A DNA stretch of 64,000 nt from Bacillus sp. REN16. Its GTDB lineage: Bacteria; Bacillota; Bacilli; Bacillales; Bacillaceae_L. The stretch spans positions 298,413-362,412 of the forward strand of contig NZ_JAJFZK010000004.1 of NCBI RefSeq assembly GCF_020731355.1. The letters are read 5' to 3'. Shown one piece after another: positions 37,106-45,467 of the stretch (positions are counted from its first letter, which is position 1; each line of letters starts with the position of its first letter). Both the position numbers and the translations under genes were made by a program. Below the pieces are notes generated by a model. The model did no database searches. It was not told the origin of the DNA and saw only the letters and a program-made list of their open reading frames with translations.

Positions 37106-37279
37106 TTAGTGAGCTGTTGGGAAACCATGTTTCCAGATTGTCATGATTGTGAACCAGCCTAATACTAAAAAGATTCCTGTTGAGAATACTAAGCCTAAAA
37201 GGTTTTTATCGCGTAATGAACGAATAATACCAAATGCAGCTAAAATTACGACTAAAGAAAAGATAATCATTAGACCCAT
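37106..37279 (-). CDS. DUF2759 family small membrane protein (YqgW-like)
   Basis: A 57-residue protein with two hydrophobic helices (LMIIFSLVVILAAFGIIRS and LLGLVFSTGIFLVLGWFTIM) separated by a basic loop LRDKN. ATG at 37279 is preceded by GGGGGGTAAGTCAC. DUF2759 proteins (YqgW of B. subtilis) sit next to the yqgX hydrolase, as here. Function unknown. The 332 bases to yqgX hold divergent promoters that could not be fixed with confidence. Confidence 0.75.
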   Translation of the reverse strand: MGLMIIFSLVVILAAFGIIRSLRDKNLLGLVFSTGIFLVLGWFTIMTIWKHGFPTAH

Positions 37280-37611
37280 GTGACTTACCCCCCTGCTATA
37301 ATCAATGATTCATTTTAAATGTAGCCTTTTCTTACGATTCAATACTATTTTTCCCCATAGTATGAAAATTTACAACATCACGATAAGGTAAAATGTTGTT
37401 TCAAAAGGCTGAAAACCCTTTATGTAAAAAATAGATAGATTCATTTTATATTCTAATCGTTTTCACCAGTTTTGTCGAGGAGGAAAAAGTGACACTTCTT
37501 AGACAAATGATTATTTTTAAGAAAAGCATGATTGCGATTGGTTAAGCGCTTTTTCGTTTTTGTACGATAGTGTAGAATAAATGATAGAGTAAAAACAACG
37601 GAGGGAAAACG

Positions 37612-38247
37612 ATGAAATGGCAAAGAGTTCCACTAGGACCATTACAAACAAATGCGTACATACTTGCAAACTCAAATAAGGAATGTGTCATCTTTGACCC
37701 AGGCGGGGATGGACAAAAATTAAATACCATATTAAGACAACAGGGATTAACACCAATTGCGATTCTTTTAACACATGCTCATTTTGATCATATTGGTGCG
37801 ATAGATGATGTACGCGCAAATTGGGATATCCCGGTATATATTCATGTGAAAGAGAAAAATTGGCTACATGATCCTTCATTAAATGGGTCTGCATATTTTA
37901 TACCTGGCCAAGAAATCCTGTCAAAAGCAGATCCTGTACTTCTTCCAAAAGAAGGAGACTTTTCTGTTGGTGATTTTCCATTTGAGATTTTCTACACACC
38001 AGGACATTCACCGGGAAGTGTTTCATACTATTTCAAGGAGCTTGGCATTGTTTTTTCAGGAGATGCTCTCTTCCAAGGAAGCATTGGAAGAACAGACTTA
38101 CCCGGGGGAAGCCATGAACAATTACTGGACAGTATTCATAAAAAACTTCTCACTTTACCAGAAGAAACAATCGTCTTATCCGGACACGGCCCGGAAACAA
38201 CCATTGAGGCCGAAATGGACTCAAACCCTTTTCTAAATGGATTTTAG
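37612..38247 (+). CDS. yqgX: Metallo-beta-lactamase-fold hydrolase (YqgX, glyoxalase II-like)
   Basis: A 211-residue cytoplasmic hydrolase. Metal-binding motif THAHFDH (HxHxDH) near residue 55, further ligands in TPGHSPGS, FSGDALF and LSGHGPETT. B. subtilis YqgX (GloC type) is a glyoxalase II-like thioesterase acting on bacillithiol or related adducts. ATG at 37612 after AACGGAGGGAAAACG. Ordinary context. Confidence 0.88.
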   Translation: MKWQRVPLGPLQTNAYILANSNKECVIFDPGGDGQKLNTILRQQGLTPIAILLTHAHFDHIGAIDDVRANWDIPVYIHVKEKNWLHDPSLNGSAYFIPGQEILSKADPVLLPKEGDFSVGDFPFEIFYTPGHSPGSVSYYFKELGIVFSGDALFQGSIGRTDLPGGSHEQLLDSIHKKLLTLPEETIVLSGHGPETTIEAEMDSNPFLNGF

Positions 38248-38344
38248 TTTTAAGGCTATTTTGCAAAACATAGGGTGATTTTCGCTTCAGCGGAAGCTTT
38301 CCACTACAATCACTTAGATTTAGAATAAAGTTAATTTTAAAAAC

Positions 38345-38381
38345 AGAAAAGGCCTAACTCAACAGAGTCAGACCTTTTCTG
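38345..38381 (+). terminator. Hairpin after yqgX
   Basis: CAGAAAAGGCCTAACTC / GAGTCAGACCTTTTCTG is a long, nearly perfect stem 100 bases after the yqgX stop, with no long T-run. An earlier dyad GTGATT/AATCAC lies at 38273-38312. The rest of the 293-base spacer is AT-rich. Confidence 0.6.
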
Positions 38382-38463
38382 GGGGATGTTTTAGCATTAA
38401 GAATATCCTAATGCCCTGTAAACTTGGCATTCGCCAAGATTTAATATCCGTATAATGGGAGGG

Positions 38464-38491
38464 ATATTGTAAGCTACTAAACTTACAATAT
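38464..38491. promoter_or_regulatory. Perfect inverted repeat upstream of the MidA-like gene
   Basis: ATATTGTAAG-N8-CTTACAATAT. It follows a TATAAT at 38451-38456 and lies 50 bases before the gene start, so it may be an operator or a leader hairpin. Confidence 0.45.
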
Positions 38492-38540
38492 AATAATATA
38501 AACACTGTGTCAATGGTGAAAACTAGCAAAAGGTGAGCCT

Positions 38541-39659
38541 ATGCAACGTATACTAAAAGAGATCATTCAAACATCTCCAAACAACGAAATTACCTATGAA
38601 CAATATATGAATACCGTCCTTTATTATGAAGAAAAGGGCTATTATATGAAAGAAAAAGAAAAGGTAGGGAAAAACGGGGATTTCATTACAACAAGCAATA
38701 TCTCCAATGTCTTCGGCAAATTATTTGCATCCATTTTTCATAAACTTATTACGTTTGAAAAAATTTCACCGATTATCTGCGAAATTGGAGGGGGAAACGG
38801 CAGATTTGCAAAAGCAGTTCTGGATGAGTTAAAGAATCGCTACATCGATACCTATCAGAAAATAACATACATCATGATTGAATCGAGTCCATACCATCAG
38901 CGTTTGCAGCAGGAGATTCTCCCGATTGGTGAGAAGGTAATCCAATATCACAGCATTGATGAAGCAAAAATGAATTTTCCAGTACTTAATGGAATTCTTT
39001 TTTCAAATGAATTGTTTGATGCATTTCCAGTTAGAGTGATCGAGAAACATGAAGATAAATACCTTGAAGTGAAAGTCACACTTAATAAGGAAGATCAGCT
39101 AAGCGAAATTCTTAAACCACTTTCCGATGAACAAATTTTTCACTATTTGCGTTCGAATCAGATAGAGCTCGCAAATGGTCAACGATTTGAGGTTCCACTT
39201 CAAATGCTTTCATATCTTGAGGAGCTGAATAACTTTCTTGGAAATGCGGTTGTCTTTACCGTTGATTACGGATACTCAAATGAGGAATGGATGGAACCTG
39301 CTAGACGGAAGGGAAGCCTTCGTGGCTATTATAAGCACCAATTAATGGACGATCCACTAGAACATCCAGGTGAGATGGATCTTACAACACATATTCATTT
39401 TGACACACTCATTTCGATAGGTGAAAAGCTCGGATTTGAATTTGTGACAAAATTTCGACAAGATGAATTTTTGTTAGCAGCGGGGATTTTAACATTTTTA
39501 CAGGATAATTTTGATTCCAATCCTTTTTCGGTGAAAAGTAAACAAAACCGTGCGATTCGTTCGCTGATTATGGACGGTGGGATGAGTTCTGCCTTTCATG
39601 TCCTGATCCAGCAAAAAAATGTTGAAATAAAGTGGAAATCTCTATTTCAAGACAAATAA
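38541..39659 (+). CDS. SAM-dependent methyltransferase, MidA/NDUFAF7 family (DUF185)
   Basis: A 372-residue class I methyltransferase. The SAM motif is ICEIGGGNGRFAKAVLDEL; other family features are GDFITTSNISNVFGKL at the N-terminus, SNELFDAFPVRVIE and FTVDYGYSNEEWMEPARRKGSLRGY (given as VDYGYSNEEW and RKGSLRGYYKHQ). The mitochondrial relative NDUFAF7 methylates an Arg of a complex I subunit; bacterial targets are not known. ATG after AAAAGGTGAGCCT. Convergent with the DUF2626 gene through a shared terminator. Confidence 0.88.
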   Translation: MQRILKEIIQTSPNNEITYEQYMNTVLYYEEKGYYMKEKEKVGKNGDFITTSNISNVFGKLFASIFHKLITFEKISPIICEIGGGNGRFAKAVLDELKNRYIDTYQKITYIMIESSPYHQRLQQEILPIGEKVIQYHSIDEAKMNFPVLNGILFSNELFDAFPVRVIEKHEDKYLEVKVTLNKEDQLSEILKPLSDEQIFHYLRSNQIELANGQRFEVPLQMLSYLEELNNFLGNAVVFTVDYGYSNEEWMEPARRKGSLRGYYKHQLMDDPLEHPGEMDLTTHIHFDTLISIGEKLGFEFVTKFRQDEFLLAAGILTFLQDNFDSNPFSVKSKQNRAIRSLIMDGGMSSAFHVLIQQKNVEIKWKSLFQDK

Positions 39660-39688
39660 AAAAAGCGATGTTTCCATCGCTTTTTTTT
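39659..39688. terminator. Bidirectional terminator between MidA-like and DUF2626 genes
   Basis: AAAAAAGCGATG-TTTC-CATCGCTTTTTT. Confidence 0.9.
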
Positions 39689-39929
39689 AGTGACCTCCGC
39701 CCATAGGCATCATAAATGTGGTGTAGTAAGAGAAGGCACAGAAGAAAACTGTTAAATATGCGCCAAACACGTAAATATACATTCTTTCAGACAATTTTAA
39801 ATAGCTTAAAAGGACGAAAAATCCGGTTTGTGCAAAGAAAATTAGTGCTAGAATATCCATACCACCAACGTAGAACATTACTGCAAATATACCTGTCCAA
39901 AAACCTAAAACTCGGTACATACGTTCCAT
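39687..39929 (-). CDS. yqgY: DUF2626 family membrane protein (YqgY)
   Basis: An 80-residue protein with two or three hydrophobic segments (VLGFWTGIFAVMFYVGGMD, LALIFFAQTGFFVLLSYLK, YIYVFGAYLTVFFCAFSYY) ending in a Met/Gly/His tail MMPMGGGH. This is the DUF2626 family, of unknown function. It starts with ATG after GGGGGGGAAATATACATA. Confidence 0.85.
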   Translation of the reverse strand: MERMYRVLGFWTGIFAVMFYVGGMDILALIFFAQTGFFVLLSYLKLSERMYIYVFGAYLTVFFCAFSYYTTFMMPMGGGH

Positions 39930-40006
39930 TATGTATATTTCCCCCCCTTGTACATGATAAACATCACTTTTATTATTATAATGTAACGATTACACAAATG
40001 TAAACC

Positions 40007-40699
40007 TTACTTTGCGACAATTGCGTGATAACTGCATGAATTACATCCAAGAATCATATTATCTGACTCTTCCAGCTCGACATCGTCAAATAGTAAATCA
40101 AACATACCTCTTAGAAAGGCATGATGCATTCCACAAACAGCTTCAAAATTTTCTTGGGCAATTTCTTTAAAAGGACAATTGTTGATCTTTAAAAAGATTT
40201 TTGTCTTCTCCTTATTATGGTCTAATTCTGGATAAAAACCCGCAACCGTAGATGCCTTTTTTAAAATTTCGAGCTTTTGTTCAAAGGTTAGCTCATGAAT
40301 GGAGACAGGGATATGATGATTAACCAATTCTTCACCAAATCGTCGACCTGTTAGTTCAAGTGCTTTTTTACCGACATCACCAAGAGTTGCCATCGTTTCA
40401 ATCGCAATTTTTGAAAGAAGCTGGTAATCGCGAAACGGAAAATTAATTTGAATATGATCATTTGATAGTCTGTATAGACGACTTGGTCTGCCGCCTTTTC
40501 CAGTTTTCCTAGCTTCTGAAACAAGCATATTTACATCCTCAAGCTTTGTTAAATGAAGTCGAGCTACATTCGGATGAATTTCAAATTGTTCTGCAATTTC
40601 TTGTACGGTGACATCTTCATTTCGTTTGATAATAAATTGATAAATATAATAACGTGTTGGATCTGCTAAAACGTTCGTTATCTTCAGTGTTTGTTCCAC
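40007..40699 (-). CDS. Winged-helix transcriptional regulator with Cys-rich C-domain (SufR-like)
   Basis: A 230-residue regulator. Residues 1-85 form an ArsR/DeoR-type winged helix (LADPTRYYIYQFI, TVQEIAEQFEIHPNVARLHL, GGRPSRLYRLS). The C-terminal half has conserved Cys in NNCPFKEI, AVCGMHHAFLRG and LGCNSCSYHA, an arrangement like the iron-sulfur sensing SufR family. It probably senses a metal cofactor or redox state. GTG 40699 was chosen because AAGGAGTGATAACG precedes it; the upstream frame to 40735 lacks a ribosome site. A dyad at 40761-40778 lies about 60 bases upstream and may be its operator. Confidence 0.78.
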   Translation of the reverse strand: MEQTLKITNVLADPTRYYIYQFIIKRNEDVTVQEIAEQFEIHPNVARLHLTKLEDVNMLVSEARKTGKGGRPSRLYRLSNDHIQINFPFRDYQLLSKIAIETMATLGDVGKKALELTGRRFGEELVNHHIPVSIHELTFEQKLEILKKASTVAGFYPELDHNKEKTKIFLKINNCPFKEIAQENFEAVCGMHHAFLRGMFDLLFDDVELEESDNMILGCNSCSYHAIVAK

Positions 40700-40760
40700 C
40701 GTTATCACTCCTTGTGACCCTAATGATACTCCCATTATAGCTCAGGTAAATACCATCAAT

Positions 40761-40778
40761 AAGTGATTTATATCACTT
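40761..40778. promoter_or_regulatory. CRP/FNR-type dyad upstream of the SufR-like regulator
   Basis: AAGTGAT-TTAT-ATCACTT, which can be read as AGTGA-N6-TCACT and so resembles the Bacillus Fnr site TGTGA-N6-TCACT. It is in the 362-base divergent spacer shared with comGA. Confidence 0.45.
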
Positions 40779-40847
40779 GAAGGGAAAAGTTCACAAAACT
40801 TCAAGTATTTTAGCAACATGATTAGCATACTTTGTATGTCACCTACA

Positions 40848-40936
40848 TATAATGTATTGATTCCTCCTAATGATAGAGAAAAACTTTAATGCTTTGAAAA
40901 ATACAACCATCATGGCAGTGGTTGTATTTTTTATTG
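40848..40936 (+). other. Possible short transcript ending in a perfect hairpin, upstream of comG
   Basis: A TATAAT at 40848-40853 is followed about 45 bases later by AATACAACCA-TCATGGCAG-TGGTTGTATT and TTTTT (40898-40936). This may be a small RNA or attenuator leader for comG. No -35 is obvious. Confidence 0.35.
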
Positions 40937-41061
40937 TCTTCAAATTTTTTGTTCAAAAAAAGTTCACAAATATTTTTTCGAAAAAAGAAGGAGTTTGTAG
41001 ATTTATGTTGAAATATGATACCTGCAAGAGAAAAAAATAAACTATGAGGAGAGTGAAGTAT

Positions 41062-42138
41062 TTGAGCGAAATTGAACAGCTCGGTGATCAATTGATCGAG
41101 GACGCTTGGTCAATGAGTGCATCTGATATTCATTTTGTTCCGAAAATCAATGATGCGATGATCCAATACCGGCTCGACAGCGACTTATTCAATAAGCAAA
41201 CGATTCCAAAGGATGTTTGCGAACGCTTGATTTCCCATTATAAATTCCTGGCTGGAATGGATATTGGAGAAAGGAGAAGACCGCAAAATGGTGCGATAAA
41301 CTTAAATCTCAAAGGCGTAACCATTAACCTTCGATTATCTACACTGCCCACACCTTACAACGAAAGTCTAGTCATACGTATCCTGCCTGAAACACCAACT
41401 TATTCTTTTGCAAATCTATCGCTTTTTCCAAACATGACAACTAAATTGCTTTCACTATTGAAGCATTCACATGGGCTTATAATTTTCACAGGTCCAACAG
41501 GTTCGGGTAAATCGACGACCCTCTATTCTTTATTGCACGCAACGAAGAAGCTTTTCAACCGGAATATCATCACATTAGAAGATCCAATTGAAAAAAGAAG
41601 CGAAGATGTTCTTCAGGTTCAGGTGAATGAAAAAGCAGGCATTACCTATGCTCATGGCTTAAAGGCCATTTTGCGTCATGATCCCGATATCATCATGGTT
41701 GGAGAGATAAGGGATACAGAAACCGCAAAAATTGCAGTCAGAGCAGCGTTGACAGGTCACTTAGTCTTAAGCACGATGCATACTCGAGATACAAAAGGGG
41801 CGATTTATCGGCTTTTGGAATTTGATGTTTCCTTACAGGATATTGAACAAACCTTAATTGCAATTGCCGCCCAAAGACTTGTGGATCTCAAATGTCCGTA
41901 TTGTGAAGGTAAATGTACACCACTGTGTAAAAAGTATCGAAAGGTAAGAAGGGTTGGGGTGTACGAGCTATTAAATGGACATGCCTTAACGGAAGTGATT
42001 AAGGAAGCAAGAGGTGAAAAGGGAGAATACCGCTATGAAAAATTAAAGGATGTGATTAAAAAAGGAATTGCCCTTGGCTATTTATATCCAGACGCGTTAG
42101 AAAGATGGGTCGTCAATGAAGACGTGGAAAAGAAATAA
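41062..42138 (+). CDS. comGA: Competence ATPase ComGA
   Basis: A 358-residue GspE/PilB-type traffic ATPase that drives assembly of the transformation pseudopilus. Walker A GPTGSGKSTT, Asp box LEDPIE, Walker B ILRHDPDIIMVGEIRD, His box LSTMHTRDTKGAIYRLLE; Zn-like Cys pair CPYC and CTPLC. The TTG at 41062 (MSEIEQLG) was chosen since AGGAG lies ten bases before it, giving a start close to B. subtilis ComGA; an ATG at 41044 overlaps that site. A TATGAT at 41014 may be the -10; no convincing ComK box was found in the AT-rich stretch 40945-41000. Confidence 0.95.
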   Translation: MSEIEQLGDQLIEDAWSMSASDIHFVPKINDAMIQYRLDSDLFNKQTIPKDVCERLISHYKFLAGMDIGERRRPQNGAINLNLKGVTINLRLSTLPTPYNESLVIRILPETPTYSFANLSLFPNMTTKLLSLLKHSHGLIIFTGPTGSGKSTTLYSLLHATKKLFNRNIITLEDPIEKRSEDVLQVQVNEKAGITYAHGLKAILRHDPDIIMVGEIRDTETAKIAVRAALTGHLVLSTMHTRDTKGAIYRLLEFDVSLQDIEQTLIAIAAQRLVDLKCPYCEGKCTPLCKKYRKVRRVGVYELLNGHALTEVIKEARGEKGEYRYEKLKDVIKKGIALGYLYPDALERWVVNEDVEKK

Positions 42139-43159
42139 AAATTGGACTTTAAAGGAACAAACCTTATACCTTAGTCGAATTGGGAACCTGCTTGATCAAG
42201 GCTATTCCTTTGAACAAGCCTCACAATTTTTACTTTTTCAGCTTCCAAAAAAGCATAGTCATGATATTGCAGTGATTATTGAAAGCTGTAAACAAGGGGA
42301 TTCGTTATACACGGCCTTTAGCAAAGTAGGATTTCACAAGGACATTTTAGGATATATCTATTTTGCCGAGCAGCATGGAGATGTCTCATTTGCTCTTCGT
42401 GAAGGAAGTGTCATGCTGCAAAAGAAGCTCAACCATCTCGAAAAGGGAAAGAAACTTATTCGCTATCCGCTAGCCCTCTTGTTATTTGTTGGTTTTATGT
42501 TTACCATGATTGAAAAAATTTTATTACCGCAATTTGAAAGTTTATTTACTTCCATGAGTTATGAACAATCGTTTATTTCAAAGTTTTTATTAAGGCTCCC
42601 AGAACTAAACCGATATTTGCTCCTCATCGTCGGTTTACTAGTAATCATCGGCCTCGCGTACTATTTTCTTCATTTTCAAAAACGCACTCCTGTTGAAAAA
42701 ATGAAGCTACTATTAAAAATTCCCATATTGAAAAAAGTAATGATTATGTTTAATTCCCATTTCTTTTCCGTTCAGCTCAGTAACTTGTTAAAAGGCGGGT
42801 TATCAATTTTTCAAGCCTTAACCATGTTTGAGCAACAGCTTCACTCGCCGTTTTTTCGTGAGGAAGCAAAGGAAATGAAAATGTTATTGCGAGCGGGGAA
42901 CCGTTTTGACGAAATTTTGAAGACGCGAGAATATTACGAGGCAGATTTAGCGATGATCATTTTACATGGTCAATCCAATGGAAATTTAGCAAGCGAGCTC
43001 CAGCATTATAGCCAATATGTCATGGAAAAAGCCGAGGAAAAGGTGACTCGTTTATTAGCAATCGTACAACCTATTCTATTTGCAATCATTGGAATCATCA
43101 TCATGTTAATGTACGGCGCAATCATGGTTCCAATGTTTCAGCTATTAAACGGAATATAG
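42116..43159 (+). CDS. comGB: Competence membrane protein ComGB
   Basis: A 347-residue PilC/GspF-type platform protein with three membrane segments and two repeated cytoplasmic domains (N-terminal GQGYSFEQASQFL-like QGYSFEQASQF; second LLKGGLSIFQALTMFEQQL). It anchors ComGA and pilin assembly in the membrane. Overlaps comGA by 23 bases, so translation is coupled. Confidence 0.92.
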   Translation: MKTWKRNKNWTLKEQTLYLSRIGNLLDQGYSFEQASQFLLFQLPKKHSHDIAVIIESCKQGDSLYTAFSKVGFHKDILGYIYFAEQHGDVSFALREGSVMLQKKLNHLEKGKKLIRYPLALLLFVGFMFTMIEKILLPQFESLFTSMSYEQSFISKFLLRLPELNRYLLLIVGLLVIIGLAYYFLHFQKRTPVEKMKLLLKIPILKKVMIMFNSHFFSVQLSNLLKGGLSIFQALTMFEQQLHSPFFREEAKEMKMLLRAGNRFDEILKTREYYEADLAMIILHGQSNGNLASELQHYSQYVMEKAEEKVTRLLAIVQPILFAIIGIIIMLMYGAIMVPMFQLLNGI

Positions 43160-43174
43160 AGAGGAAGGATTTAG

Positions 43175-43498
43175 ATGAAAGTAAAAAACCAAAAGGGATT
43201 CACTCTTGTAGAAATGCTAGTTGTTTTATTAGTCGTTTCAATCTTGCTATTGATCACTGTGCCGAATGTCACAAAGCATAATACGGTGATTAAGGATAAG
43301 GGGTGCAGTGCCATGGTAAAAATGGTTGAAGCGCAGGTGCAGGCTTATGAGTTGGAAAAAGGCAAGTTTCCGACGGAGGCCGAACTAAAAGAAGGTAAAT
43401 ATCTAGAAAATGGAATACCTGCATGTCCAAATGGTAATCAGATTACAATTACAAATGGAGTTGTTGGAATAGTTGAAGCACCTGCACAAACTCAATAA
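43175..43498 (+). CDS. comGC: Major pseudopilin ComGC
   Basis: A 107-residue type IV pilin-like protein. The prepilin peptidase site KGFTLVEML is followed by the hydrophobic helix VVLLVVSILLLITVP. Two Cys (KDKGCSAMV and IPACPNG) can form the intramolecular disulfide typical of ComGC. ATG at 43175 after GAGAGGAAGGATTTAG. Main building block of the DNA-uptake pseudopilus. Confidence 0.95.
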   Translation: MKVKNQKGFTLVEMLVVLLVVSILLLITVPNVTKHNTVIKDKGCSAMVKMVEAQVQAYELEKGKFPTEAELKEGKYLENGIPACPNGNQITITNGVVGIVEAPAQTQ

Positions 43499-43925
43499 TA
43501 AAGGATTTACCTTAATCGAAGTAATGTTGGTCTTATCAATCGTCATCATTATTTCTTCGATTAGTCTTTTAGAGCTTCGACCACTACATGAATCGAAAAA
43601 AATGGATCAATTTTTGGAGCAGCTGCAAAACGATATTTTCTTAGGCCAGCAATTTGCAATCAGCCATAGTGAAGGGACAACACTTTATTTTAGTTCAAGT
43701 GGGTCATTTTATCGGATAACAAGGGGAAATACTTTAGAAGAGGTTATCCATCGTAAGATTGACCCGGCAATCCGTATTCAATTTTCTACGCTTGGATATC
43801 AAACGGTTTTTACAAGTAATGGAAATATCCAGCGTTCTGGTGAAATTCGATTCAAATATAAGGAGAGTACCTATTTGGTTACGTTCTTATTAGGAAAGGG
43901 CCGGTTTTATGTTACTGAAAAATGA
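43473..43925 (+). CDS. comGD: Minor pseudopilin ComGD
   Basis: A 150-residue minor pilin with the cleavage motif NKGFTLIEVM and hydrophobic helix VLSIVIIISSISLL. TTG start at 43473 overlaps the comGC end. Order and overlap are those of the comG operon. Confidence 0.92.
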   Translation: MKHLHKLNNKGFTLIEVMLVLSIVIIISSISLLELRPLHESKKMDQFLEQLQNDIFLGQQFAISHSEGTTLYFSSSGSFYRITRGNTLEEVIHRKIDPAIRIQFSTLGYQTVFTSNGNIQRSGEIRFKYKESTYLVTFLLGKGRFYVTEK

Positions 43926-44250
43926 GCGGGGATTTACGTTGGTTGAGATGCTCCTGTCGGTTTCCATATGGTTTATGCTTTGTGTAACGCTTCTTCCCCA
44001 GCTCATGCTAATTATCACAGAACGAAGAAATACGGACATTTATAATATCGGAACTCAATTACTTTCAGAGGAGCTGCAAAAGGAGTATAACGGTGATTCA
44101 TCCGTAATGAATATTGTAAAAGATGGGGTAAGCTACAACTTTCAAAAAAGCTTTAATGGGGAACTTCAAAAATGGGAGCTGTGTGTAAACTGGGAGGACA
44201 AGCTATCAAAAACGTATGAAAGATGCGGATATATAAATGGCGGGGAATGA
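43909..44250 (+). CDS. comGE: Minor pseudopilin ComGE
   Basis: A 113-residue minor pilin with ERGFTLVEMLLSVSIWFMLCV. ATG 43909 overlaps the end of comGD; GGAAAGGG lies upstream. Two more Cys (ELCVNW and YERCGY) may form a disulfide. Confidence 0.9.
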   Translation: MLLKNERGFTLVEMLLSVSIWFMLCVTLLPQLMLIITERRNTDIYNIGTQLLSEELQKEYNGDSSVMNIVKDGVSYNFQKSFNGELQKWELCVNWEDKLSKTYERCGYINGGE

Positions 44251-44671
44251 AAAGGGGTTTACATTAGTTGAGATGCTCGTAACCTTTTCAATCCTAATCG
44301 TTATTCTCTCGTTTATTGCACCATTTCTTGGTGTAGTGTTTCGGGACAATGATAAACAATTTAACAAACTGGAATGGCAAATTTTAATTCAACAAATGAA
44401 GATGGAGATTCGGGAAGCGAGTAATCTTTCCGTTTCAACAAATTCGTCTGTGACCTTTTATAATGCAGCGGGTGATGTCGTAAGTTTCGAAAAATATACG
44501 GATAAAATTAGAAGAAGAGTCAATTCAAAAGGGCATGAATTGCTGCTTCAACATATTACGGAAGTCACATTTGAACCAAGAACAAATGGTTTTTTAATTA
44601 CAGTTCTGACGGTTGACGGGAAAACGTATCAAGCATTGATCTCTTCCCTTACTACCTTGGAGGTGAGATAA
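44237..44671 (+). CDS. comGF: Minor pseudopilin ComGF
   Basis: A 144-residue protein with EKGFTLVEMLVTFSILIVIL at the N-terminus, then a soluble domain (KLEWQILIQQMKMEIREASN, KYTDKIRRRVNSKGHELLL) typical of ComGF. Overlaps comGE by 14 bases. Confidence 0.9.
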   Translation: MAGNEKGFTLVEMLVTFSILIVILSFIAPFLGVVFRDNDKQFNKLEWQILIQQMKMEIREASNLSVSTNSSVTFYNAAGDVVSFEKYTDKIRRRVNSKGHELLLQHITEVTFEPRTNGFLITVLTVDGKTYQALISSLTTLEVR

Positions 44672-44673
44672 GT

Positions 44674-45057
44674 ATGAAAAATGAAAAGGGGTTTATCCTT
44701 CCAGTTACGATTGCGATTTCCTTTTTGTTTTTTCTCATTTTCACTTCACAGGTCAATGAGTATCGAACCGAAAAAGCTTTCGCTAACGAAACGGAAGAAA
44801 TCTTAATTTTGGAGAATCTAATGCAGCTAGGTGTTGGGGACATAAAAGTCAAATTGCAAGATAAAGAAGAAAGTGCAGAATTAACGGGCACATTCAACTA
44901 TCCAACAGGTACCATCACTTATAGAGTTGTTCCCCTGACAACGACAACCGCGCAGATTACCTTAACATGTAAAACACCACAACAACGTAAAAGCAGTGCC
45001 AAATTTGTGTACAATTATGAAACAAAAGAAATAAGTTCCTGGTTTGATTTACGTTAA
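44674..45057 (+). CDS. comGG: ComGG
   Basis: A 127-residue protein with EKGFILPVTIAISFLFFLIF, a divergent pilin-like leader, then a Lys/Glu-rich stretch. It starts three bases after comGF. ComGG is essential for pseudopilus assembly. It closes the comG operon. Confidence 0.88.
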   Translation: MKNEKGFILPVTIAISFLFFLIFTSQVNEYRTEKAFANETEEILILENLMQLGVGDIKVKLQDKEESAELTGTFNYPTGTITYRVVPLTTTTAQITLTCKTPQQRKSSAKFVYNYETKEISSWFDLR

Positions 45058-45122
45058 GCATGGTTACATTTGCAAAAATAAGGAAATAATATCATCAACG
45101 CTTGAAAAAGGTAGGTGTTATT

Positions 45123-45314
45123 ATGTCTACAAACGATTATGTGAAATTTGTAACCCAACAGTTCGTAAAGTTTATAGACCAGCCGAAAGACGTTCGCAAG
45201 GCTACGAAGCAGCAACGTAAAGAAGAACAGGAACCATTAACTAATCGCTGGTTTGGAATTATGCCGCTTGCCGTCTCACTTATGTTCAAGAAGAACAAAA
45301 AAAGAGAGAGCTGA
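45123..45314 (+). CDS. yqzE: YqzE family protein
   Basis: A 63-residue basic protein beginning MSTNDYVKFVTQQFVKFIDQ, with PLTNRWFGIMPLAVSLMFKK at the C-terminus. YqzE follows comG in Bacillus; it is reported in ComK regulon lists but is of unknown role. ATG 45123 after GGTAGGTGTTATT. Confidence 0.85.
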   Translation: MSTNDYVKFVTQQFVKFIDQPKDVRKATKQQRKEEQEPLTNRWFGIMPLAVSLMFKKNKKRES

Positions 45315-45338
45315 CAGTCTTGTTGTCGGCTCTCTTTT
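45303..45338 (+). terminator. comG-yqzE terminator
   Basis: AGAGAGCTGACA / TGTCGGCTCTCT followed by TTTTT. Confidence 0.9.
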
Positions 45339-45344
45339 TGGATT

Positions 45345-45464
45345 GTCTAGTTCCAGGCGCCATCGGCTCGAGGTCATAAGCTAATCGCTTCGGAAGGTAA
45401 AATGCACCTTCTGTCAGCGCTTTTCTTATGCTTGTCGCCGATGAACGGGCGCCTTGCACTTTTC
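45345..45464. repeat. Dispersed palindromic repeat, copy R2
   Basis: Related to R1 at 36983. Stems are GGCGCC with GGCGCC, ATCGGC with GCCGAT, CATAAG with CTTATG and GAAGGT-AAAATGC-ACCTTC (45393-45411). Where the stems differ from R1 both strands change together. Again sits between convergent genes. Confidence 0.85.
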
Positions 45465-45467
45465 TAT

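Noticed and set aside
38424..38456. Complete sigma-A promoter for the MidA-like gene
   Set aside because: TATAAT is perfect, but TTGGCA lies 21 bases upstream, too far for a standard promoter.
40945..41000. ComK box upstream of comGA
   Set aside because: A/T runs are present but none matches AAAA-N5-TTTT pairs at accepted spacing.
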